From Candidatus Bathyarchaeota archaeon (GTDB lineage: Archaea; Thermoproteota; Bathyarchaeia; TCS64): a DNA stretch of 14,705 bases. The position numbers and the translations under genes were made by a program. The notes beneath the pieces were generated by a model. It saw nothing but the letters and a program-made list of their open reading frames with translations, had not been told where the DNA came from and did no database searches. Location: NCBI GenBank assembly GCA_030613835.1, contig JAUWLH010000019.1, positions 1 through 14,705 of the forward strand. The letters run 5' to 3'. Shown here piece after piece: positions 6,892 through 12,403 of the stretch; position 1 is the first letter of the stretch, and each line of letters begins with the position of its first letter.

Positions 6892-6903
6892 TTTTTTTAA
6901 AGG
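6892..6903. promoter_or_regulatory. AT-rich TATA-like box shared by divergent topoisomerase and membrane-protein genes
   Basis: The plus strand reads TTTTTTTAAAGG here. Read on the plus strand it would start RNA near 6923, giving a ~48-nt leader to the ATG at 6971 or ~15 nt to the ATG at 6938. Read on the minus strand it lies only 4-15 nt before the topoisomerase ATG at 6888, too close for that start unless initiation uses another box or the next Met (6846) is used. It is the only strong TATA-like element in the gap. Confidence 0.4.
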
Positions 6904-6970
6904 TTTTTGGTAGTCCTGAGATCCATGTTTAGAAGTAATGGTAATATGGCGCCCTGCAAATACGGTTTTG

Positions 6971-7924
6971 ATGTCAGAAGGGGGGCAAATCCAGAAAGAC
7001 GATCTCAAGAGTGTCCTACTGTTGGTAATCCTGTTCGTCTCGGTGATTGGAGGTCGTGAGATCGGAAATTTTGCCTCTAGCTTCCGGGAGATCTCCAACC
7101 TCAAGGTATTCTTTGAGGTCCAAGAAGAAGAGCTTTCCAGGTATCTCAGGGATACTCTTGATGGGGCTGAGACGGATCTTGAGATAAGCTACTCTGTCTC
7201 CTCGCCCCTGGCTGACAACACGGAGGACATAGTCACCACCACACCGGACTATATCAAACGATGGATCATAGGCGTGACAGTGAGCCCGATCACTGTGAAC
7301 CAGCCCGAGGCATCCGATGTTGAGTTAGAGATGCTGGTGGAGGATCAAACGGTGGATCTTGACACCTACGAGTATCCCAGAGAGAAGATCAGCTACATCG
7401 GGCTCCGTGATAAAAGTATTCAGATTGAGATCGATGACATCGAGCTTCTGAGGCGGATCGTATCAGAAGCTTCTGAGATGTACGCCGGGGAGGTCAAGGT
7501 GGAGTTCAGGGGCAGGGTACATGTCCACCTGTTGTTCCTTGATACATGGTTACCGTTTCAGGTGACCCGTCACACCCTAGTGAGCCTTCCATTCCTGAAA
7601 TATATTGACTCAGGGTGGAGTAGTATGTCTGGTGTGGATATTGAAACGATTGAGGTTGGCTCTGGCGGATACGTCCAGCTAGAGGTGAGTAACCCAACCC
7701 GTATTCACAGCCTCCAGGAGGAAATGATTTGCGAGTTCTTCAAGGATGGCTCTGACGAGCCCGTGGCCTCCGTGATAAAGGAGATCCACATGCCTCCGTC
7801 TAATACGGGTCAGTATGTCTTCCAGTTCAGCTTCACCGAGCCCGGGGTCTACAGGTACAGGATTCTTTCGGGTGGTAGAACACTAGTTGAGTCATCCGAT
7901 TCACGTACACTAGTGGTAGAATAA
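6971..7924 (+). CDS. Membrane-anchored extracytoplasmic protein of unknown function
   Basis: A 317-residue protein with one hydrophobic segment at residues 14-28 (SVLLLVILFVSVIGG) after a short charged N-terminus. The rest is hydrophilic and rich in predicted beta strands, so an N-terminal anchor with an extracytoplasmic body is likely. The C-terminal ~95 residues (ETIEVGSGGYVQLEVSNPTRIHS...GQYVFQFSFTEPGVYRYRIL) look like an immunoglobulin-like or CARDB-like beta sandwich: alternating strands, a sequence like 'FTEPGVYRYR' near the end, and no catalytic motif. The middle region (45-200) contains a repeated alternation of beta and acidic helices that I cannot assign. No cysteine clusters or lipobox are seen. 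The ATG at 6971 is preferred to the ATG at 6938 because it gives a normal short N-terminus before the anchor; the evidence for this choice is weak. The GAF protein follows 49 nt later with its own promoter. Confidence 0.78.
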   Translation: MSEGGQIQKDDLKSVLLLVILFVSVIGGREIGNFASSFREISNLKVFFEVQEEELSRYLRDTLDGAETDLEISYSVSSPLADNTEDIVTTTPDYIKRWIIGVTVSPITVNQPEASDVELEMLVEDQTVDLDTYEYPREKISYIGLRDKSIQIEIDDIELLRRIVSEASEMYAGEVKVEFRGRVHVHLLFLDTWLPFQVTRHTLVSLPFLKYIDSGWSSMSGVDIETIEVGSGGYVQLEVSNPTRIHSLQEEMICEFFKDGSDEPVASVIKEIHMPPSNTGQYVFQFSFTEPGVYRYRILSGGRTLVESSDSRTLVVE

Positions 7925-7940
7925 TTTAGTATCAATCGAA

Positions 7941-7950
7941 TATTTAATAT
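7941..7950 (+). promoter_or_regulatory. TATA-like box of the GAF-domain gene
   Basis: TATTTAATAT in a strongly AT-rich 49-nt gap, centred 28 nt before the ATG at 7974, as in leaderless archaeal promoters. If RNA starts a few bases earlier, the in-frame ATG at 8004 with AGAGGT six bases before it could also be used. Confidence 0.55.
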
Positions 7951-7973
7951 GATAATAAAAGTCAAATTCTCAT

Positions 7974-9278
7974 ATGGTAGGTTTCCTCTGGAGAAGAGGT
8001 CGCATGTCTTTGGGAGATAAGGGAGAAGGAAACGTAGATCACAAGACCCTTGCAATTGATATTCTCCAGACATTGAACAGAGCCTCCAGCAGGATTGAGG
8101 CGATAAGGCAGATCCTGAGACACCTAAAAAGACACTTGAAGATATCGGCGACCGCAATAAGGCTCAAGGAGGGCCTTGATTACCCCTACTTCGTTTTCGA
8201 CGGATTCAGCGATGTGCATATAGAGATGGAGGACAGCCTATGCGGGAGAGACACAGAGGGAAACATCCTAGTGGATGAGTCGGGTGATCCCATCCTTGAT
8301 TGCATGTGCGGAAAGGTGATCAGGGGAAATACCCTTCCTGATAAGCCCTTCTTCACAGAGTATGGTAGTTTTTGGTCAAACAACACAGACAACCTGCTCG
8401 TTGACAACGATCCTGAGGAACTGGGTGAGACGAGGGACGTGTGTAACGCACAGGGGTACCTATCGGTAGCGCTCATACCCTTGAATGATAAAACGGGGAC
8501 CATTGGACTTCTCCAGCTCAACGACAAGGAGCCAAACAGGTTCAGCGAGGAGTTGATCTGGTTCTTAGAGGGCATCGGTGAAAGCATCGGTATAGCTCTG
8601 GCGCATCTCGAAGAGGAGAACAAGAGGAAGGAACTAGAGGCGGAGCGATTGCGCCTCATCTACCAGTACAGGCTCAGGATCAGCCAGCTCGACACCCTGT
8701 ATAGGATCAGCAAGATCCATGAGAACAAGGATATCTCCTTGGACGAGACATTGAACATGATAGCTGCGTTGATCCCAGGCGCCCTGCAGCACCCAGATAT
8801 AGCGGTAGCCCAGCTCACCGTTGAGGATAGAAAGTACTCGACGGCCCTTAAGGGCGAGCCAGATTACAGGTACAGTGCCATAATACAGTCATATGGGGTC
8901 GTCCTGGGTACGCTCAGTATCGGTTACACGGAGCCAGCGCCCAAGGAATACAATGGACCATTCCTGGAGGAGGAGATCAAGCTGGTGAACCTAATAGCCG
9001 AGACTGTCTCAAGGATAGTTGAGCAGTCCAAGGGAGGGGACTGGAACAGATCCATCGATAAGTATGCCCTCGTGATGGACAAGGACGAGATTAGCCACAT
9101 AATGAAACTGGTGGCCGAGGACACCGCCATAAGCGAGATGGACAGGGAGGAGTACGATATCAACGACGTCCCAACTGACTCGTCCCAGACAATGGATTCT
9201 TATCTGCAGCTCAGCCACAGCCTAGAAGTCAACAGGGCGTTAATCCAGAAACTCAAGAACCTGCGGAGCGGGGAGTAG
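7974..9278 (+). CDS. Two-GAF sensor-like protein with a four-cysteine first GAF domain, no output domain
   Basis: A 434-residue soluble protein. Residues ~25-212 form a GAF-type domain carrying C90 in SLCGRD, C110 and C112 in DCMCGKVIRG, PFFTEYGSFWSNNT at 125-138, C157 in TRDVCNAQGYLSVALIPL and the closing GTIGLLQLND. This pattern (LCxxD, DCMCGxVIxG, FFTxxGSFW, RxxCN-x-x-GY-x-S-VALIPL) is one I recognise from GAF domains of bacterial and archaeal signalling proteins. The four cysteines are well placed to bind a metal or a redox cofactor, which is my inference. A charged coiled coil (212-240) leads to a second GAF-like fold (~241-350) without those cysteines. The last 80 residues are acidic and helical. 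There is no kinase, cyclase, HTH or receiver domain, so the partner is elsewhere. Start 7974 fits the TATA box; 8004 is an alternative. Confidence 0.85.
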   Translation: MVGFLWRRGRMSLGDKGEGNVDHKTLAIDILQTLNRASSRIEAIRQILRHLKRHLKISATAIRLKEGLDYPYFVFDGFSDVHIEMEDSLCGRDTEGNILVDESGDPILDCMCGKVIRGNTLPDKPFFTEYGSFWSNNTDNLLVDNDPEELGETRDVCNAQGYLSVALIPLNDKTGTIGLLQLNDKEPNRFSEELIWFLEGIGESIGIALAHLEEENKRKELEAERLRLIYQYRLRISQLDTLYRISKIHENKDISLDETLNMIAALIPGALQHPDIAVAQLTVEDRKYSTALKGEPDYRYSAIIQSYGVVLGTLSIGYTEPAPKEYNGPFLEEEIKLVNLIAETVSRIVEQSKGGDWNRSIDKYALVMDKDEISHIMKLVAEDTAISEMDREEYDINDVPTDSSQTMDSYLQLSHSLEVNRALIQKLKNLRSGE

Positions 9279-9288
9279 CTTAAAATCC
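9279..9288 (+). promoter_or_regulatory. TATA-like box of the amidohydrolase gene
   Basis: CTTAAAATCC begins on the base after the GAF gene stop and is centred ~26 nt before the ATG at 9309. It supports a leaderless mRNA for the amidohydrolase that is separate from the GAF gene despite the 30-nt gap. Confidence 0.5.
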
Positions 9289-9308
9289 CCAAGGTAGATT
9301 CCTTCTCC

Positions 9309-10922
9309 ATGGCTTTACCCGATGATCTTTGCGCCGATCTGGCGTTCATAAACGGAAAAGTGTTCACGCTGGATGGAGATGACAGAATCGTCCAAGCTGT
9401 CTCGGTGGGGAACGGGAAGATTCTGCGAGTTGGATCAGACGATTACGTTAAGGAATCAACAGGTACCAGGACTAGGATAGTTGATCTTGACGGCAAGACG
9501 ATGCTCCCGGGGCTCATCGACAGCCATATGCACCCAGGAGGGAGCTGGGGGGCGTACCTCGTGAGAGGCGTTGCGTGTGGACCACACTTTGACACAGTTG
9601 AGGGGCTGCTTGAGGTCGTCAGGGAGAAGGTAAAGGAGACTCCCCCCGGTAACTGGGTCCTCGGGTACAGGATGGATGATATCAAGATGGGGAGATATCC
9701 AACTAGGTGGGAGCTGGATGAGATTTCTCCCGAGAACCCCCTCTACATCCAGAGGAGGGATGGACATAACGGAGTGGCTAACAGTCTTGCACTGGCAGCG
9801 GCAAACATCACGAGGGACACCCCGGACCCTCACCACGGTAAGATCGAGAGGAACGAGAGCGGTGAGCCCAACGGGCTGCTGAGGGAGTCAGCTAAGGACC
9901 TGGTTTACCACATCATGCCCCCGTACAGCTTCGACGAGTTCTACAGGGGGCTTCAGATAGTGTTCGACGAGTGCATCAGCCTAGGCCTAACAAGCATCCA
10001 CGCCAGCATGGTGAGCCCGTTGGAGTTCAAGGCAATGCAGGCATTGAAGAGGAAAGGAAAATTGGGCATCCGCGTCGCTGTCCATATCAGTGGAAGGGAT
10101 GAGGGAATGGTGGAAGGGGTGATAGCTACCGGGATACAGACTCCCTTCGGGGATGACTGGCTCAAGATCACCACGGCGGAGTGGGTCTTTGATACAAGCA
10201 CAAGCGGCAGGACCGCGGCCTATTATGAGCCATACGTTGGCGAGCCCGACAACACTGGGATTCTCCTCTATGACCAGGACGACATCGAGAGGAGGGTCTG
10301 GGAGGCCCATGAGGCGGGAATAAGGGTCGGGTTGGACGGCATCGGAGACAGAGGCATCGATAGGTGCTTGGACGCCATCGAGAAGGCACTTGAGAGGCAG
10401 CCCAGAGAGGACCACAGGCACAGGATTGAGCATTGCTGCTACGTCACCCCCGCGATACAGGATAGGCTCCTGAAGCTGAACGTGATTGATGCGTCGGCGA
10501 CGGGGTTCCACCATGACCTAGGCGACGCATACAAGGCTAACAGGGGCGAGGAGTCCATGAGGTACATGTGGCCCCACAGGACCCTCATAGACAGGGGTAT
10601 CCCGGCGCCCGGTCATAGCGACGCGAGCATCTGCGACGCCAACCCGTGGCTCGCTATTTACAGCATGGTAACAAGGAAAACCAGCAGCGGAGACGTCCTC
10701 TATGCACCAGAGGGCGTAGATCCGTTGGAGGCAATCAAGGCATACTCCATTGACGGAGCCTATGCAGCCTGGGAGGAGGACATCAAGGGAACCATCGAGC
10801 CGGGTAAGTTAGCTGACATGGTGGTCGTTGACAGGGACCCGACGAGGATAGAGCCCGATGACATCAGGAACATCAAGAACCTGATGACGGTTGTGGGTGG
10901 TAAGATCGTTTACGAGGGCTGA
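9309..10922 (+). CDS. YtcJ-like metal-dependent amidohydrolase (Amidohydro_3)
   Basis: A 537-residue protein, normal for the YtcJ/N-substituted-formamide-deformylase group. It starts DLAFINGKVFTLDGDD, has the beta-sandwich entry LDGKTMLPGLIDSHMHPGG with the HxH pair H73/H75, then RRDGHNGVANSLAL (150-162), the segment DDWLKITTAEWVFDTSTSGRTA (282-303), RIEHCCYV with H375, PGHSDASI with D438 and the C-terminal GTIEPGKLADMVVVDRDP that closes the sandwich. The family hydrolyses amides or related bonds at a metal centre in a TIM barrel in the cytoplasm. Where most members have HAIGDRA, this one has LDGIGDRG (342-349), so the usual metal-binding histidine is D343. The remaining ligands look intact. 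The substrate is unknown. The start is supported by a leaderless promoter 26 nt upstream. It is followed by a 273-nt non-coding gap. Confidence 0.9.
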   Translation: MALPDDLCADLAFINGKVFTLDGDDRIVQAVSVGNGKILRVGSDDYVKESTGTRTRIVDLDGKTMLPGLIDSHMHPGGSWGAYLVRGVACGPHFDTVEGLLEVVREKVKETPPGNWVLGYRMDDIKMGRYPTRWELDEISPENPLYIQRRDGHNGVANSLALAAANITRDTPDPHHGKIERNESGEPNGLLRESAKDLVYHIMPPYSFDEFYRGLQIVFDECISLGLTSIHASMVSPLEFKAMQALKRKGKLGIRVAVHISGRDEGMVEGVIATGIQTPFGDDWLKITTAEWVFDTSTSGRTAAYYEPYVGEPDNTGILLYDQDDIERRVWEAHEAGIRVGLDGIGDRGIDRCLDAIEKALERQPREDHRHRIEHCCYVTPAIQDRLLKLNVIDASATGFHHDLGDAYKANRGEESMRYMWPHRTLIDRGIPAPGHSDASICDANPWLAIYSMVTRKTSSGDVLYAPEGVDPLEAIKAYSIDGAYAAWEEDIKGTIEPGKLADMVVVDRDPTRIEPDDIRNIKNLMTVVGGKIVYEG

Positions 10923-10993
10923 GACCCGATCCGGGCAAAATACTACGTCTTTCCCTCTGTTCGACCACAGTAATGCTCAAACAGGATTTCAGT

Positions 10994-11020
10994 TGGAGGT
11001 GCTCAGAGTTTATTCCTCCA
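10994..11020. repeat. Inverted repeat TGGAGG / CCTCCA
   Basis: TGGAGG (10994-10999) and CCTCCA (11015-11020) are exact complements with a 15-nt loop. The right arm overlaps the left arm of the next hairpin (11017-11037), so the two structures exclude each other in one RNA. Confidence 0.4.
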
Positions 11021-11052
11021 TTGATGAGTAAAATGGATTCTTTTTTGCTCAT
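11017..11052 (+). terminator. Possible terminator hairpins of the amidohydrolase gene
   Basis: TCCATT (11017-11022) pairs with AATGGA (11032-11037), followed by TTCTTTTTT (11038-11046), which resembles a hairpin plus T tract. The same stretch can instead form a 10-bp stem, ATGAGTAAAA (11024-11033) with TTTTGCTCAT (11043-11052, one G-U pair), loop of nine. Either could end the amidohydrolase transcript about 100-130 nt after its stop. Confidence 0.4.
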
Positions 11053-11064
11053 AAGATGTACGAT

Positions 11065-11082
11065 TTACCTTAAATTAGGTAA
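11065..11082. repeat. Imperfect palindrome TTACCTTAAATTAGGTAA
   Basis: Six-base arms TTACCT (11065-11070) and AGGTAA (11077-11082) flank TAAATT. The size and symmetry fit an operator for a dimeric winged-helix regulator. It lies 20 nt before the TATA-like box at 11103. Confidence 0.35.
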
Positions 11083-11102
11083 CAGGTAGCACAAAGTAAT
11101 GG

Positions 11103-11110
11103 TTTAAAAG
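11103..11110 (+). promoter_or_regulatory. TATA-like box with no protein gene downstream
   Basis: TTTAAAAG on the plus strand. RNA from it would start about 25 nt later, near 11132, exactly at the left arm of the 9-bp inverted repeat. The only gene downstream lies on the other strand, so the product would be a short non-coding RNA or antisense RNA to the regulator gene. Confidence 0.4.
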
Positions 11111-11131
11111 CAACCGCATGGATAAAGCGGC

Positions 11132-11191
11132 GTCTCCCTGAGACATTGACAATCAATGATTGCCATTGTTTTCCTTCCAGAACAGGGAGAC
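11132..11191 (+). ncRNA. Candidate 60-nt structured RNA closed by a perfect 9-bp stem
   Basis: GTCTCCCTG (11132-11140) and CAGGGAGAC (11183-11191) are exact reverse complements 42 nt apart. Inside are CATTG (11144-11148), CAATG (11154-11158) and CATTG (11164-11168), each separated by five bases, so the middle unit can pair with either flank in two alternative small hairpins. A TATA-like box at 11103-11110 is spaced to start RNA at the left arm, and AATTTT follows the right arm. The structure could equally be a 3' element or terminator of the regulator gene on the minus strand, which stops at 11196. It matches no RNA family I know. Confidence 0.35.
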
Positions 11192-11195
11192 AATT

Positions 11196-11966
11196 TTACG
11201 GTATAGTTGGCGTGCCCTTTGCCCAGCACTTTTCATAGAGGTCCTTGGCCCAGCTATGCACCTGCGGGTCCTCACTGACGAAGCCCCTATAGTCCATCCT
11301 GCCTTGGTTGGTGGGGAACCCTATCGCGGCTACCCTGCTCTCGTTAAGGGCGAGGAACACATTCACCTCGTCAATCTTCCTCACCTGGAACTGCCCCCTA
11401 ATAACCGCGTTCTCTATCACTTTTCCTCGGTCGAACTCCGGAGGTATGACGATATCAGTTGGCTCAAGGAGTCTGAATTCCACTCCCCTGTTCAGGGCAT
11501 CTTCCCATGCGGGAATCGCTGTGAGGATATACTTGTCAGTGAGCCTATAGATATACTCCTGGGACTCCCTGCCCAGCTGCTCGATGAGATGGAATATCAC
11601 CATGATATCATCGACGTACCTGGCATTCCCAAGCTCCCCTATCCTCGACACGAACTCGGGAGGTATGCCCGTGAGGTCATGGTTCTGGAAATAATCCCTG
11701 TGGCTGCTGGTGAACATGAAGCCATCGATCTGGGTCAGGGAAAGCTCACCGTACCCAGTGAGACTGTGAGTGCCGTTGGGGTTCTTGATGGTCAACCCCG
11801 TCTCCCCGAGCCGCGCCAGGTGCCTGCTGGTCTCCTGGGTGGTGAGCCCCAGCTCCTTGCTGAGGGCGGTAACAGTCATGTGGTCCCGCTGCAGGCGCCT
11901 GAGCATGCGCAGCCTATCCTCATCGCTGAACTCGAAAAACAGGTCACAGAGGCTTTCAATTGACAT
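11196..11966 (-). CDS. FilR1-like (DUF1724) winged-helix transcriptional regulator
   Basis: A 256-residue protein. Residues ~10-70 form an ArsR-type winged helix (EDRLRMLRRLQ, then VTALSKELGLTTQETSRHLARLGETGL and a wing ending HSLTGYG). The rest matches the archaeal FilR1 middle/C-terminal domain: SSHRDYFQNHDLTGIPPEFVSRIGEL near 87-112, a central segment RGVEFRLLEPTDIVIPPEF, and the typical ending AAIGFPTNQGRMDYRGFVSEDPQVHSWAKDLYEKCWAKG. Such proteins are common in methanogens, Bathyarchaeia and Asgard archaea; most have unknown ligands. The ATG at 11966 is chosen because GGAGATG lies 6-9 nt before it; the ATG at 11975 directly abuts GGAG and is less suitable. It diverges from the 80-aa gene, and the shared gap holds a palindrome, so control of that gene or of itself is plausible. 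Confidence 0.85.
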   Translation of the reverse strand: MSIESLCDLFFEFSDEDRLRMLRRLQRDHMTVTALSKELGLTTQETSRHLARLGETGLTIKNPNGTHSLTGYGELSLTQIDGFMFTSSHRDYFQNHDLTGIPPEFVSRIGELGNARYVDDIMVIFHLIEQLGRESQEYIYRLTDKYILTAIPAWEDALNRGVEFRLLEPTDIVIPPEFDRGKVIENAVIRGQFQVRKIDEVNVFLALNESRVAAIGFPTNQGRMDYRGFVSEDPQVHSWAKDLYEKCWAKGTPTIP

Positions 11967-12027
11967 AGAATACATCTCCTATTTTTTCATCACTGATATT
12001 ACTATCCCTAAACCAATCATGCAATGG

Positions 12028-12035
12028 GGTTAAAC
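12028..12035 (+). promoter_or_regulatory. TATA-like box of the 80-aa gene
   Basis: GGGTTAAA, with the box centred about 27 nt before the ATG at 12059. It is a modest match but at the leaderless spacing seen for several other genes in the window. Confidence 0.4.
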
Positions 12036-12040
12036 AGGTT

Positions 12041-12055
12041 TCCCCATACTGGGGA
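12041..12055. promoter_or_regulatory. Possible operator TCCCC-ATACT-GGGGA
   Basis: A perfect five-base inverted repeat lying between the TATA-like box and the ATG at 12059, i.e. over the expected transcription start. A protein bound here would block initiation. The divergent FilR1-like regulator, whose start is ~75 nt away, is the obvious candidate. The inference rests on position and symmetry only. Confidence 0.4.
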
Positions 12056-12058
12056 TAC

Positions 12059-12301
12059 ATGAGGCACAGTTTCTCCGTTCAGATGAGTTCCACTGAGAGC
12101 ATCTCGGGTTTGGTGATAAACAGGAAGAAGGACAGGGTGTTCATAGAGGGAGAGCTAGGGCTACTCAAGGAGGCAGAGTACGTTGAGGGCAGGGTGCTCA
12201 CCATCACCGGTGAGAACGGGGTCCTACGCATTGATATCTGCAGGGAGACCCTGTTGAGCGCGTTGAACCAGAGAAGAAAAAAACAGGACAGTGTACAATA
12301 A
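12059..12301 (+). CDS. Small hypothetical protein (80 aa)
   Basis: I do not recognise this protein. The sequence alternates beta-like and charged segments (SGLVINRKKDRVFIEGELGLLKEAEYVEGRVLTITGENGVLRIDICRETLLSALNQ) and ends in a basic stretch (QRRKKQ). The pattern 'VFIEGELG' and 'VLTITGENGVLRIDI' suggests a compact beta fold, but there are no catalytic or metal motifs and a single cysteine. It looks like a genuine gene: it has a promoter-like box at leaderless spacing, a frame without competing ORFs and clean protein-like composition. An internal ATG at 12083 (MSSTESISG) is another possible start. It lies divergent from a regulator and 103 nt before the acyltransferase gene. Confidence 0.65.
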   Translation: MRHSFSVQMSSTESISGLVINRKKDRVFIEGELGLLKEAEYVEGRVLTITGENGVLRIDICRETLLSALNQRRKKQDSVQ

Positions 12302-12355
12302 CGGATACTAATCTGGCAGGACTAATCTTGAACAGGTCTTAAGTCATTAACACGG

Positions 12356-12362
12356 TATTTAC
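12356..12362 (+). promoter_or_regulatory. Weak TATA-like box of the acyltransferase gene
   Basis: TATTTAC would start RNA near 12384, leaving a leader of about 20 nt before the ATG at 12404. A tandem pair of ACTAATCT octamers lies upstream (12307-12314 and 12321-12328). Confidence 0.3.
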
Positions 12363-12403
12363 TGTTGGCGACACACTTGGATTCGGGTATTGTTACGAAA
12401 ACG

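Larger units (their letters stand above)
10923..11195. other. Gene-free gap of 273 nt rich in inverted repeats
   Basis: No credible protein gene is seen on either strand; the best plus-strand frame reaching in from 11160 is antisense shadow coding of the regulator. The gap contains four inverted repeats and a TATA-like box, listed separately. It is more AT-rich than the flanking genes. Confidence 0.6.

Noticed and set aside
6889..7104. 72-codon N-terminal extension of topoisomerase IB
   Set aside because: It overlaps the divergent membrane-protein gene, its residues do not resemble any TopoIB N-terminus, and the Met at 6888 gives the normal family start.
11022..11142. C/D-box sRNA: TGATGA at 11022-11027 with CTGA at 11139-11142
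   Set aside because: The boxes are over 110 nt apart, there is no paired C'/D' set, and the usual closing stem is absent.
11157..11207. 16-codon plus-strand frame from the ATG at 11157
   Set aside because: Too short, no Shine-Dalgarno site, and it runs through the right arm of the inverted repeat into the 3' end of the convergent gene.
11160..11963. 267-codon plus-strand open frame
   Set aside because: It mirrors the FilR1-like regulator, whose protein has recognisable winged-helix and C-terminal motifs; the antisense product has none.
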